A stretch of DNA of 64,000 nucleotides from Pisolithus tinctorius (lineage: Eukaryota; Basidiomycota; Agaricomycetes; Boletales; Pisolithaceae). The stretch spans positions 124,001 to 188,000 of the forward strand of contig JANFAH010000006.1 in assembly GCA_024663395.1 (NCBI GenBank). Reading direction: 5' to 3'. Under the pieces are notes generated by a model. That model did not search any database, was not told where the DNA came from, and saw nothing but the letters and a program-made list of their open reading frames with translations. The position numbers were made by a program, and so were the translations under genes. Shown here piece after piece: positions 35,152-47,000 of the stretch; positions within the stretch are counted from its first letter, which is position 1, and every line of letters starts with the position of its first letter.

Positions 35152-36031
35152 TCATGCCTCCGTGGATTTTACGGTGCGCTTCTTGGCGACGGTGTTTTCT
35201 CTATGTGACACTGAGTATGAATCCGGGGGCGTGAAAAAGAATTGTCAAACCTAAATCCGTTCTTGAATCGCCTGGCGACGGTCTTGAGGTAGCGCATGCG
35301 GCCCGTGCCAGTCGTCTTTCGGCGCTTAGCCTTTTGTCCCCACTCATACGAACGCAGCTTAGCAGAAGGGTATCCACATTGGGCACAGGCTGTTCGTGTG
35401 CACATTTCGTCAAGTCGCAGTCAAGGACCACACGAGAATTGATACAATTGAAAAAAAGGTGATGAGATCACCGCATGGAAGAAGACATGGAAAGGTCATT
35501 CAGATGCGAGTGTGACAGTTAGTAGATTACGCACTCTTGTGTTGTTTATGGAACGCGCGGTTTCCACATCGCCGGCAGAGCGTGTGGGTCTTGGTGTGCC
35601 TCTTACTGTTGTTGGTGTAATACAGTTAACCATTCGTCGTGTTACACAACCCAAAAACACGGATAGGAAGGCTAACGTACCCAAAGGACGAAGTACCTGA
35701 TTACCCCGCAACCGAACGAAAAATATGAGTGAACGGTGTAAGCATCAATGCGCCTGCCAATTGTCGGGACGATTGAACGAACCTTTCGTCTACAAAAACA
35801 ACACGAAATCGATGTCAGCAACACAGCTCATATGACAGAGTCTGTCCCCGCCAATGTGTATGCAAGGTCATCATGCGATGATGTCGATCAAGCCGTCCCA
35901 ACATAGACCCATGTACATCCACCCAACTCAACCTGCATCCAGCGCCCTATCCCCTAATTTCACCCAACAAATCGCATCGCCAGCATCCCAAACACCGAAA
36001 CCACTGCACGAGAAGCAGAATGACTCACCAT
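35152..36031 (-). CDS. RPL37: 60S ribosomal protein eL37
   Basis: Ribosomal protein eL37, a zinc-ribbon component of the large subunit that binds 5.8S/25S rRNA near the exit tunnel. Minus-strand exons: 36031-36029 (ATG alone), 35789-35783 (7 bases), 35696-35681 (16 bases), 35605-35535, 35389-35251, 35200-35152, giving 94 residues. The product begins [19 protein letters not shown] and carries both zinc-ribbon pairs, CRRC and CAQC. It continues [20 protein letters not shown] and [12 protein letters not shown], and ends [11 protein letters not shown]. The length and order match eL37 across fungi. The first intron, about 240 bases, starts immediately after the ATG, and four further short introns follow. 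Protein identity is certain; the three minute 5' exons rest on perfect GT/AG sites and the conserved N-terminus. Confidence 0.92.
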
Positions 36032-36295
36032 GTCGTCGTTTTCTTGAGGAACTTGTGTCGGAGGGGTAGTGCCGGTGTGTTGCTTCCTCTGCGCGTCGAC
36101 TCTGTTGGGAGAGGCTGACGCCGTGGGAAGTATAAGTAGGTTGTGGGAAAATGTCATACACGTGATTGACGCTTCCAAAACCGGGCTTCCCCTAAGTATC
36201 CGAAAATGCTCGTGTATCTGGTACAGTATGCTATCTAAGTACACATTAGGTCTGGTCTATTAGCCGTGAGTCTTAGCAACGAAAGCAACAATCAG

Positions 36296-37975
36296 TCACC
36301 ATCTACTCGGAACCACACTCGGATACACAAATACCGGCTGTCTATCAGATCCATACCCATGGGGAACAGATGGCGCCAAGCCCGGATTGAGCTCTACCAT
36401 TCCAGGCGCACCACCAGGGGCGCCAGAAGGTGGCATTGTGTCCCACAAGTGCGCCCCCGCCCACGCATCCCACTGAGGGTTCCAAGCTGGTGGTTTATGT
36501 ACAGGTGGTGGAATCGCATCGAGAGCGGGAACAGCACCAAAACCAGGGGTAGCATAGAAGTAGGCTTGAGGAACGGGCTCTCGGGAATTGTACCACGACG
36601 ACGACGACATCATGTGCCCTCGTTTCTGTTCCCGCGTCCTGCTGCGGTGCGTTTGGGATGGTACATATTCGTCCGCTATTTGGTCGGCAGAGGAGAACGG
36701 GAGTTGGTCGATATCACGAATGAATCGTTTAAAACGCGAGAGCTGAGACAGAAATGTCGTATTGTGTGAGAAGTGAGCACGGGCTGAAGGGTCGTAGAGA
36801 CGAGAGTTTGAGGTAATCGTTTGTGATGGTCCAGTAGTGGCAATGAGTGGAGGGATGACTGGGTCGTAGGAAGGCTCTCCAGGGCGAGGTTGTGGGAAGG
36901 GTGCGGGTGCAGGAGTGGGTGGACGAGGATGGCGATGACGGTGCACGGGCGTGGAAGTGCGGGGTGGAGACACATATGGCATATGGATGTTATCATCGTC
37001 CTCCGATAAGCTGCGGTCATCATCCTCTTCCATCATGTCAAACGCATGCCGAAGGGCCGCAGGTGATGGTGCTGCCGACCGCTGGATCGGAATTGGATCC
37101 GGTCCCATCGCTAGGGTCCCGATGGATGAAAGATTGCCACTATGAACCCGTGTGGCGGGGTACGATGGCAATGATGGCTCAGGCATATGAACTGCTGGAT
37201 CCGGGGACTGTACACGTGAAGCGACCGAACGCTCTGGCTCTGGTTCTAGCTCCGGCGGCGGCCCAGCTGGTGATGGCATAGACGTAGCGACACGCTCGTC
37301 CTCCAGTTCAGCCTCCTCCTCCTCCTCCTCCAATTGCGATTCCGGTATCGGAGACGGTGCTTGGACGTTTTCGTACGACCGTCGCCTGAGGCGCTTCCGC
37401 TTGCCAAATCCTGGGAACTTTTTAAGTGTGCTGATAAAACCTCCAACGAAACGGTTCTTGGGACCCTTGCGATGGGGAACGTATGGCACGTCTTGATAAC
37501 TACCAAAATCCATATCATTTTCATCCGGCAAAGTCATGTGCTCCCCAATCGCGGGAGTCGGCATTACAGTAGGTCGTCCTATGACGGGCGTCGGGAGATC
37601 GATGGGCTGCGGTGAAGGAGGAGGTATGAATGGTTCGGGATGGGGCATTACAAGTGGCGTTCGGGGCGTAGCGTTAGTGGGAGCAGCGGATGAGATGTTT
37701 AGCTGGGGTGAGTTAACAGGGATGTTCGGCTGGGAAATGTTCGGCTGCGAGGTGCTAGGCTGTGAATTGTTGTTTAGAGACGTGCTAGACGAAATCCACG
37801 TTACGTCTCTGAGTCTGCGTGATTGGCCTGGCCGGCGACTGTAGCGGTCCCTGCGGACCGCTGGAGTATAGTACTCGCTTGCACCACGATCATCGTCTGC
37901 AAGCGATGGGTCATGATCGTCGCGAAAACGTGTATCCGTGAGTACACCGCGATAGCCACCGCTGTGCGCTGGCAT
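36296..37975 (-). CDS. Uncharacterised 559-residue Pro-rich protein
   Basis: Single-exon frame of 559 codons. It begins MPAHSGGYRGVLTDTRFRDD and contains a basic segment GPKNRFVGGFISTLKKFPGF followed by GKRKRLRRRS, a likely nuclear signal. A poly-Glu tract (SQLEEEEEEAELEDE) and many Pro/Ser-rich stretches follow. The C-terminal part has tyrosine/tryptophan-rich pieces such as PAWNPQWDAWAGAHLWDTMP. I recognise no domain. Similar orphan proteins with an N-terminal FxxTLKKFPGFG-like patch occur in agaricomycetes as far as I recall, but no function is known. It is head-to-tail with eL37 on the same strand, about 260 bases upstream of it. Its length, coding-like composition and lack of overlap with another gene make it a real gene candidate. 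Confidence 0.7.
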   Translation of the reverse strand: MPAHSGGYRGVLTDTRFRDDHDPSLADDDRGASEYYTPAVRRDRYSRRPGQSRRLRDVTWISSSTSLNNNSQPSTSQPNISQPNIPVNSPQLNISSAAPTNATPRTPLVMPHPEPFIPPPSPQPIDLPTPVIGRPTVMPTPAIGEHMTLPDENDMDFGSYQDVPYVPHRKGPKNRFVGGFISTLKKFPGFGKRKRLRRRSYENVQAPSPIPESQLEEEEEEAELEDERVATSMPSPAGPPPELEPEPERSVASRVQSPDPAVHMPEPSLPSYPATRVHSGNLSSIGTLAMGPDPIPIQRSAAPSPAALRHAFDMMEEDDDRSLSEDDDNIHMPYVSPPRTSTPVHRHRHPRPPTPAPAPFPQPRPGEPSYDPVIPPLIATTGPSQTITSNSRLYDPSARAHFSHNTTFLSQLSRFKRFIRDIDQLPFSSADQIADEYVPSQTHRSRTREQKRGHMMSSSSWYNSREPVPQAYFYATPGFGAVPALDAIPPPVHKPPAWNPQWDAWAGAHLWDTMPPSGAPGGAPGMVELNPGLAPSVPHGYGSDRQPVFVYPSVVPSRW

Positions 37976-39238
37976 TTTCTGAGGCTAGTATGGCGGCCCT
38001 CAACACCGTGACTGTCGAGCAGTGAGTCTGGGTGTTATCGTTGAGCTGTTAGAACGGTTGATCAACACGCATAACGCCCTCTAGCACGCACCCAACAGAC
38101 CGTAGAGTTGGTAAGGCAGGCTTCGCGTTCTTCCTACCAGCCTGCTGAATTTCCGCCTTCGCCCACTCAGTTGGCTTCTGACCGTTCCTGTAGATTAGCT
38201 GGCGTGCCTGGCAGTGCATCGTCTGAGCTCGTTGCATCGGAGGAGACAAATATCACAATTGGCAACAGTTTGCGTGGCGACCACCAAGACGAGTTTGCAC
38301 AATTACTCGGTGCTACAAGTGACTGCACTTATTGTCTGAATAGGCTCGTTAACGACTCACTCATACTCGGGGTGCATGCTCGCCGAGCCGTACACTCCAC
38401 GACCGACTCATAGTAATCTCGCTAAACATTGTCTACTCAGTATGTTCAACAAATACCCTGACCCTCCCAGGACCGAACTACGCTCGTGGGCATACCAGAA
38501 CCAGTGGGATGTACGTTTTATTTTGTTCGTACTGTGGATTTTTTCGAAGACCCAGATCGAATCTGCTCCCTTGTGGTCAAACTAATTGACTTCTTCTTGG
38601 GCACAACTGCCGCCGAGTCACGCGCGAATGCGGGGACATACCTACTAGCGATGTACGTATCTACTATCGCTAGGTTATATCCCTGCATGGCATTTGGTGA
38701 CGCTCGCAAACAGAGTTGGATGTCAAATGACATTGCAGATACTCTGCAGCTCGTGTACGAGAAAGGTTACCTAGGTCAAGTTGAAGAGCTGAGCCTTTGG
38801 AGAAGCCGAGGAGTACTACGGGGAAACCGGATAAATCTGACCGATGGCAAGCATTTCTGTGCAATCTCGGGCCGAGTACCTTGCGAGGTTTACGTCTGTC
38901 CACTTGATGATGGTAAGTAGCTGCGGATATCGTCGAACTGAAAAGGTTATCGCCACGCTCACTCCGTAAGTATTGGATTGGGTCAGATTGTGTCCGTCCG
39001 CTTAACCGTTACACCATAGGACAACAGTAAGATCGAAGATCGGCTTTCCGGTACCTCGGGTACTACTGATACTGATCATCTGGGCTCAGGCATACGCCAT
39101 AACTTTTCGTATTTTGCCTCCCGCAATCGGGTGAACGAGAAATTATACCACGAGCAGCAGCATGCAATTCAAAAGTCAGCAGTAACAAAATTCCTAGTGA
39201 TATTGAATACAGACGTTTGGCCAATATTCTACCGGATG
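37976..39238. other. Tract with orphan exon-like frames
   Basis: Plus-strand pieces look coding but are unassigned. 38080-38413 reads ARTQQTVELVRQASRSSYQP and later LRGDHQDEFAQLLGATSDC. A possible intron then leads to MFNKYPDPPRTELRSWAYQN, ending at a GAT/GTACGT donor at about 38514. 38486-38920 is a 144-codon frame with LQLVYEKGYLGQVEELSLW. The latter ends next to a GATG/GTAAGT donor. A spliced gene of about 250 residues is possible. No domain was recognised. Confidence 0.35.
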
Positions 39239-40754
39239 CTACCAGCCACGAGCGGCAAAGTCTAAAAGTGTGTCCCTCGTCATCTCCATTACTGAACGAT
39301 ACTTCAGCCCGAGAACGCGCTGCGACTTGGTGGCACCATACTCGTGTGGAGCTGGATAGTTGGAGCCCGGGTCACCCTGTGGTAACGGCCTGGATAATTT
39401 AGGAGTGGGCTCCAGCGCGTTCGCCGCGTCGACTTCGAAAGTTATCAGTATATTTTTCTGTCCCCAAGGAAGATCACCTATACATACTGAAAGCTTGCCG
39501 AGGAGTCCAAGGCCCTTGGCATTTTGTCAGAATGCCATATTGGGAGCAGAGGTTGAGAAAATTACCTGAAATGATGATTCGCTCACCCCCTGCTTCTTGC
39601 GTCTCCAGAGCCAGTCGATGTGCCGTAGCTACATCCCGAACGTCGGCCCAGGAGCCACCGGTTCCCATAAAGGAATTGTTCCCAAGCTCGGCGCTTTTCA
39701 CGGGATCCACGATGTTGTCGTAGAACCACCGCATGGAGGATCCGAGTGAAGAGGGATCAGTCACATCATGGATAACTGGCTGTTGCATCCCAAACAATCA
39801 AATTGCCGTGTCCTTCAATAAAACATGGTCACATTACCCCAAGAGTCTGAATAAAGGGCAGCAATCAGTGACTAGTTAAATGGGCCGCCTTGGAATAAAC
39901 CATACCAGAGGTGGATTTAATGACGTCAAGTCCCAGCTAATTTCGTGCTCGTGGTCCTTTACGAATTTCCGTGCACCTGAGCGGGACAGTAGTGTAAGTG
40001 TAAATGGTACCAATTCTGGGGGCACTGACTTTGTTCCGCGAGCGTCTTGGAAGCATGATATGTCGTGCCAGCGGGTGTCTTATCTCCTTGCTCTTTGAGG
40101 ATTTCAAGTGCTCGGACATTCCAATCTTCTTCAGTGAAAACTGTAAAAGTAGGGAATTCACGAGTCTCGGGTCGCACGGCCGCCGTCGAAGAAGTATACA
40201 CGATGCGCTTCACAGATTGACTGTAAGCAGGACCGTAAGCAACTCGTCGTTCCAAAACAAATCGACCACTTTTGTCTTGTTGTAATCACTCACCCGTACT
40301 TGAGCGCACTCTGTAGAAGTCCCGTCGTCCCCTTCACGGCAGGGTCTATCACATCTGTATGGCACTCGTGAACATGTACAATACGTGAGGAGTGTTTCGG
40401 AATCCACCTTCGACCCGCGTGTAGTTCACCGATATCGGGGAGGCCATATGGGCGATTGCCTCCACACCTTTGACAGCTTCATCGAACGCTCCTTCCTAGA
40501 TATCCAGGTCAGCTAGACAGAAAATGGGTTCGTGGGTGAAGGAGATTGACCTTGGTTATGTCTTCAACGACGACGGTTTCGAGTTTGGATGTGTAACTGG
40601 CAAAGTAGTTTCTCAGGTGTTCACCTTTCTTTGTAGAGCGGACGGCCCCTCTGACGGAATAGCCATGCTCGAGGAGGTCACGGACGACCCACATGGCAAT
40701 GAATCCATTGGCACCGGTGACAAGGACCTTGCTTGGGGGTTGAATGATGGGCAT
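39239..40754 (-). CDS. Extended SDR reductase A (cinnamyl-alcohol/DFR type)
   Basis: NAD(P)H-dependent aldehyde/ketone reductase of the extended short-chain dehydrogenase family (yeast Gre2, dihydroflavonol reductase relatives). Minus-strand exons: 40754-40551, 40495-40408, 40354-40294, 40220-40030, 39976-39906, 39846-39838, 39779-39566, 39514-39488, 39432-39239, giving 352 residues. The Rossmann motif TGANGFIAMWVVRDLLEHGY is at residues 13-32. KRIVYTSSTAAV holds the catalytic Ser, and Tyr172 and Lys176 are in YHASKTLAEQ. EISWDLTSLNPP and the NAD-site segment GPVIHDVTDP follow. The end is KYRSVMEMTRDTLLDFAARG. One exon is only 9 bases (Thr-Leu-Gly), replacing the usual VFG. All frames close correctly, so the gene looks functional. 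The substrate is unknown. Confidence 0.88.
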
Positions 40755-41698
40755 ATCTCAAGTAAGTGGGGATGATCTCCTGAGGCATCAATGCATTTAT
40801 ACCAGTCCCATGCACCACTTCAACTTGCCACGTCGTTTTGTTCCCTGGTCATTCATCTAGTTGACTCAGTGCAATTACACTGCTAGCTCTGCAATGACAA
40901 ACGTCAGTCGCACAAGATTCCATACCACGTAGCGGGGTGGTGTACGGCTCGTTAACGAACATTGAAATGATGCATAAGTAATGCAATACTATCGGTCACC
41001 AACTGACCATAGTCTGCCAAACTCACTTCTTGTGGCGTAATAGAGATGACTCACTACTGTCGAACTCGCCGAATAACGAGTAAACGAATGAAATAAAGCA
41101 AGTCCCACAAAGGGCCTACGCGTCTGCTTGACAAATGCTGCTTGAGTCAGTCGTCATCATAGGATGCCCTTTGCTATGCTATAAGCTGTGCGTTGCATCT
41201 ACCCCCTATGTACTGTATATCAGATTTATAATCCATGAGTGTACCTTACAGAGAATTGCGATGGCAAAACGAGATTATACTTACACGGGTGTATGGTGTT
41301 CACACAATCGTGTCTCGTAATGATTCGGCGCACTTAGCCGTCGTTGATCAGGAAGTTTGTGAACTCGCAGCTTGGAACGTTCGAATAAGCACCTTTACTC
41401 CGAAACCATCATTGTACATACACGACCATGGGCGTGGAGGCTTTACATAAATTATCGTTGAGTCAGATTGCTCACGGTGAGTACGATCGGGAAAAACCTA
41501 TGCAATAGAGCGCGTTTTAGCTTTGAGCAGGTCAGAGGCCAACAGTAGTTCCACCTCGCTGGGTGGCTTAGTAGTCAAACCTGCGTCTGCAAGAATCACT
41601 TATGTAAGCACTTTTTAATTGTAATTGTCCTTAGGTCATCAGGGCCATCCAGGACGCTCATATCATATGGAGCAAATGCACCACTGCTCCGAACCATC
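40755..41698. other. Intergenic between divergent SDR A and PX gene
   Basis: About 940 bases, presumably containing both promoters. Coding-like pieces just upstream of the PX start (SSTSLGGLVVKPASARITY at about 41548-41604, and RTLISYGANAPLLRTIM immediately before the chosen ATG) may mean that the PX protein has extra N-terminal exons. Confidence 0.45.
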
Positions 41699-42502
41699 AT
41701 GCAGTCATCACAGTCGTCGAGTGCACAGTCGCATTTGCCTTCGCGGTCACCTCAAAATGATAAGGCACAACTAGTGTTAATTCCCGACAGGATAGACGTG
41801 GAAGAAGAGTCACGTCTATATGACGAACTTGAAGAGGTATGCTCCAGCCTTTACGAACCGCTTGACATCTGAGACGGGTACTGGAAAATGATTAGGACGA
41901 GGATGTGAATGAGTCATTTGCTCTGCAATCTTCTCCTGGCCCACCTTCGATATACTCTCGCGACATATGGCTCGGAGACCACGTGGGTCAAAGTGCGGTA
42001 TTTTCTAGAGATGTCAGGATAAGTGGGTGGACTAGTGTTGGAGACCAGCTCGGCGGGGCATTTATTGGTGCGTGTGTCTAAATGATTTCTGACACCCCAG
42101 TTGCTCAATTCTTTGCAGTGTATGATTGTGCTATCCGCACAAAAGAGGTGGGAATAATTACTCTCGTCCGTGGGAACTGTATTTACCCCATGCCAGGGAA
42201 TTACTATTCATGCTCATAAGAGGTTTAATGATTTCGTAGAATTATATCACACCCTAAAACATACCCTACCGGTGAGCGGAAAGAAGAGTATTTCTCATGG
42301 TGTCATGCTGACAATGCTGGCCGTCGTGCAGCGCCACCTATTACACTTCATACCGCCATTGCCTCCCAAGTCACCATTTGCCCGTTATCGGCCTGCTTTT
42401 CTGGACCACCGCAGAAGACAACTACAATCTTGGCTGTCAGTAGTTCTGTTGCACCCAGAAATCGGCGCCTGCCAGGCCGTGCGCCATTGGGTATTGGACT
42501 AA
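41699..42502 (+). CDS. PX-domain phosphoinositide-binding protein
   Basis: Small PX (phox-homology) protein, 194 residues as modelled, expected to bind PI3P on endosomes or vacuoles. Exons: 41699-41836, 41896-42067, 42119-42147, 42197-42271, 42332-42502. The PX signature is complete: an N-terminal strand DIWLGDHVGQSAVFSRDVRI, the phosphoinositide-contacting RFNDFVELYHTLKHTLP (Arg at about 122), the PxxP loop FIPPLPPKSPFARYRP (about 144-159), then RRRQLQSWLSVVLLHPEIG. A Ser/Gln-rich acidic leader precedes it. The domain lies at the C-terminus with no coiled coil, as in yeast Ypt35-like proteins rather than sorting nexins. The start is uncertain because the open frame continues upstream of the chosen ATG. 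Frames are intact. Confidence 0.82.
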
Positions 42503-43875
42503 CGATCTGGCTTCATAATTTGTCTTTTTATTCGTTATGTAATGAGGACACTGGGCTGCTCGAGTCGTTCTCTTCGTGTGTTTCTTCGTTTGTAATGATG
42601 GCACGTACCACTTACATCCATGCCGCGCTACTCATTACTATTGGAATTAGCATCTCGGGTCCATGCACCGCTCTTGAGCTATCAAAACTAACGGTCGAGT
42701 TTGGGATGGAAAACTTATTATCCAACCTTCCTAATCATGACGGTCGTGCTTAGATGACGGAGGCGAAGCGGAGCCTTGTGCGGCCACCAACCAGAGCGAA
42801 TAAGAGATGCTGTTTCTCCTTTCTTTGACACTTTTTTTAAAATCCGTCCCGGCTTTTGTGGGAAGCCTGGATTGCGAGAGTCTAGGAGCGGATTCCCAGC
42901 TATGCACGGCCGTGAATCCGAAGAGAACTTTCGAAACAGAAATCCCCCCTCATCCGACTGGCGTCATGAAGACCGTGGCCGCAATTACGCCATAGCTGAC
43001 GATGGGCGCGTTATCACGCGGTGTTTGGACGGCTGCTCCCAGTGGAGCGTGCGGGGATGAGGTAGGCATCTAAGCTTTTCGCCGTTTACTAGTTTCACCG
43101 CGCAAAAACCTTCCCCGTGTATATCTGTATGCTATTGATGGACACCGAAAACCTGGAACTATGAAGGATCATTCATTTCTGTGGCAGTCGCGGTAGATCG
43201 CGCGCTGTGAATGTGGACAAGCGTTGTCCGGGCACAAATTTGATACCTTACAGCCGATGGATTGCGTTCTGGTGCGTACTCTAATTTCCTAACCGCGAAC
43301 GTCACATCTGATCGGTTCCCTGCTCCCGAGTACACACAGTAGGTCCCGTATCAGGCTTTTCTTCCCCCTCCCCTTCTCGTGATTCCTATGATTAGGGTTA
43401 TCAAGCTCACCTCCGGATCAAAAACAGGAATGACAGTCCCATTTGATCGGATGACATCTAGTGTGCCCAGTCACGCTGGGAAATGGTCACGGAATCCGTG
43501 TTGAAAGGTAGCGGTAGAGACTAACCAGACGTCTAGACCGGTTATCGTCGTTAGTGTGATTACGATTATGAGCGCGGCTTCCGTCGGCCGCCGTTGTGTG
43601 CGGTCAACTACTTCTCAGGGTGAACACCGCGACCCTCCACTGGTTATCAATGGTTGGAATACATACTTCGACACCAGTGTGCCAGCCCCAGTCCCCCTGA
43701 CGCTGACATTGTCCTTTCCTTGAGCCCCTCGTGCATTCCCCTGTCTGCCCGTTATTCCACACAATATTTTTAGAAGCATCCTGGAAATTTTGCCTGAAGG
43801 CACCCACAACGACATGAATAGAAACAACGGATGCAGTTGGCCGCACTCCGAGATCCCCGAACGATGTTCTCAGGA
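42503..43875. other. Tract with one signal-peptide-like frame
   Basis: Downstream of the PX gene. ATG at 42807 opens a 62-codon frame, MLFLLSLTLFLKSVPAFVGS, with a hydrophobic start and two later cysteines. It could be a small secreted protein or chance. The minus frame 43604-43879 (91 codons) and its overlapping neighbour show no family. Confidence 0.3.
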
Positions 43876-44055
43876 TCACTTCTTTGCCGTCTTGCTGCGC
43901 TGAATTGATAGTTGAGACCGCGAATTTATTGTGGTAGACGTGCCTGGTTCACCAACACCATTCCCAAAGTCGGGCGAACTTGGAATGTCATAGTGAGAAG
44001 CTGTCATACTTTCCAGAAAAGCGGCGGTCTTGACCCGCTGCTTCCAATAGTCCAT
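43876..44055 (-). other. Coding-like terminal exon, unassigned
   Basis: A minus-strand frame of 59 codons starting ATG at 44055, beginning MDYWKQRVKTAAFLESMTAS and ending SIQRSKTAKK and a stop. The frame is open further upstream (KERRASLF before the ATG) to a possible AG acceptor at about 44075. It looks like the 3' exon of a spliced gene, but the preceding exons could not be reconstructed. No motif was recognised. Confidence 0.3.
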
Positions 44056-47000
44056 GAATAGAGAGGCACGACGTTCTTTGCAGGTAAGTCATAGTCGCGG
44101 TTACCCTCGAAAACTCCGTTCAGGCAGGTTTAGAGACCAGGATTGCATAATGATTTCCTACAGCCCACATATAGTTCTAACCTGCTCTAACTTGAGTGGC
44201 GCACTGCACTTTCAAGAGCGTAAAAATTGCTCACTATATTCACCGGTATATTGCAAGAATTTATTGCGTGGGAGGGTCATATTACTCGTCTTGTGATGCC
44301 TTCCAGACAACTTACCAGCATGAAGGTGCGACAGCGACCACAGCTAACTTTGATGGTTTCATATGTATTTCTGATTCATCACCGACCTTCTTCCTAGTTG
44401 GTGGCCTGATTGATTGCGAACAATGCTCGTTGATCTAATGATTCACGCAGTGCATCAGATGAATTGATATTAGCTGTGCCACTCGTTTCCCCACCGTCAA
44501 ACTCAATAAGATATTAGAAGAACTTGGCTTAGAGAAGCACAAGGTAGTACAGCTTGCTGCTGCGCGTGACCGATGCCTTGGGTGCATCTGCCATGTACCA
44601 CATCTCCATCTTAAGTAGCATAATAACTTCCACTGAACCATACCTGAATCAGATTAATGACCCCTGGTATCTCCTTTAGAGGACCCAAGAAGAACTTGGT
44701 TGTACTTGGCACCTACATACGCTGCAGGGAAGCCACGTGACCGAAGTTCAGTTCCGGGAAAACAACAGCTTCGAAATTGGGAACCTCATAGGAACGTTCT
44801 TGATCTATCAACGCTTGGCCTGCTGTGCTATGTGGCTTGATGGTTCCAAGGTGAGCGTTGCATGTTTCCTCCTCGAGCGGCGCCTTTAATCAGAGTGCTG
44901 TGTGCGCACCACAAAACGCGCATTTCCATCTGAACTTTCTCAGACAATGCAAGGTTTACCGGTCTCTTCTCTTGTCCCCGTAGTGGATGATGTTTTCTTT
45001 TTCTTTTTAAAAAAATTCTAAATTAACCGTTGGGAGGAAGAAAATACAACGCCTTGGCATGCTTTCAGCAAGTAAGTGCTCTCGTGACCCATAGCTTGGG
45101 GAAACTCGTGATGTTGAACTCTTACACTTAATTTAATGTATAGACCCCGAGATATCGACAACATAGATCAGTGGCGGGACTTGGGCGCTGTGCGCCGTAA
45201 AGACGAGCGTTCAATTCCGTCGAACTGGCGGTCATGAACTCGAGAATGGGCCATGCTGCGGGTGCACACCTGCTTGCATTGTTCGTGACACATACTATTA
45301 TCGTGGTTGACCCCGAAGCCAAGCAATCATGCGTTCCCTGGATGCACGGAACAGCAGAAGGGACATGTACATCTGCTTGATCCCTGATCTTAACCACGGT
45401 GATCGGACCTGTGGGGTCCGTGCAAGATGGCGAAACCTTACACAAAGGCAAGTCATTCAATCTCATGCAGGCGGTTGCACTATCTCCTTGTGTCTCACTG
45501 CAAGCATCTACAAGCAGGCGTAGCTTATGCCATTGTACTTCGCATAATAGGAAATGGCAGGTGGTTGGGGCAGACTCTCGGCGGCGCACATACATTGTCT
45601 AATTTGGGTGAGTTGTTGGTCAACTTTGATTGCCGCCGGATGGAGTTCTGAGCTGACGGCACCGCATCTGGCTCCCCATCGAACCAAGATCACAATATTC
45701 CAGATATGTACATAGGAGCATTGACGTTAGGCAAATGGGGGTCATAATCTGTCATAATATCCTCCCTGAAAGGGGGTTGATGTTGATGGACATGTCTCGG
45801 TGGGTTTCAATAATTATCGGCTAAAAATCACGCGGCGCAGGCCAATGTCGATTTCAAGTTCCAAGCGGCACAAGTCGGTTTTAAGGCTCCACACGAATGC
45901 TTACTTGCCAAGGTTCCGTGCATAGTTGATCACAGGGTTATCTTTATTCTCAGGGTGATACGTGGCTGTCGTCGTATGCCTCCTTAACTAGCCCGAAAAG
46001 TCCCGCTGTCACACTTGCGACGGGAAATTCGCCGTGGTTCCTTGTTTCGTTGCGTCGATCATGATGCCATGGGTTGATGCGCTTCGTCCACGTGCGTCAG
46101 CGAAACACGACGCGAAACACTGTTGATAGATGCAGTCAGATACACTGATCTTCCAGTCTTGACCGTAAAACACAATCATGGGCACAAGTCCCCGTGCATG
46201 TGCGCGTCGGAATCCAAACACAATCTATGGCGGAATCAATCATATCTTGATGCTCCCCTCGCGACCAAATATCAAATGCTGCAGGTTCCTAGCGGAATAC
46301 CGCTCATGTCTTCATGTGGTCGCATGAGACAGAAAAGAGGAACCTTGAAAATACCTCATTTATGTATTACCGACTGATCAGCGGGCTCCGTACACTGGTT
46401 GCCAGGCTGCATGTGACGACCAGTGTTGGTTGCTCGTACCTCCTTCTCAGGTGCTCGGGCATTGCGCTGATACGACGCCGCCTGCGTCAGTGCGATGATA
46501 TCCACATGCTCCAAGTCGCACGTACACAAGTAGTTGCAGGCGATAGTAAGTAGCGCCACCCTCGTGGGATAGGCGTCGCGGTGGCCCTGATGCTTCAAGC
46601 TTCACCCGTGAACCGTGAGTAAACCCGGTAGTGGGATCAGGGTAAGGTATGTATAATTTTTGGTCCAGTAGTTTCTAACCGACTATAAGTTGTTCGGCAG
46701 CACGGCAATGGTCCACTCGAGCAATTGTTTAGCAGGGCCACGAAGTGACCGACCGTGAACCTACACTGGGCATCTACGATCCAGAGGCACATGCAATGCG
46801 GTCGGAGGTGGCGGCGTTGACGTGGCTAGATGACTGTTTCCCTGTCCAGTTGGAGTCTGCATCCTTGACCCGCGCAAAATGAAAAACGTATCCAGGTACC
46901 CTAGTTTTTCTTCCGCAAGGCAAGCGGATGCCGCCCGCCTGCAACCCTCGGAGATACTAAGGAGAGACGCGCCCTATTGCGACCCCACGGGCACACACAT

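Noticed and set aside
42807..42995. Small secreted effector-like protein
   Set aside because: Only a hydrophobic start and two cysteines in 62 codons. It is kept as a note within the tract entry but is too weak to call as a gene.
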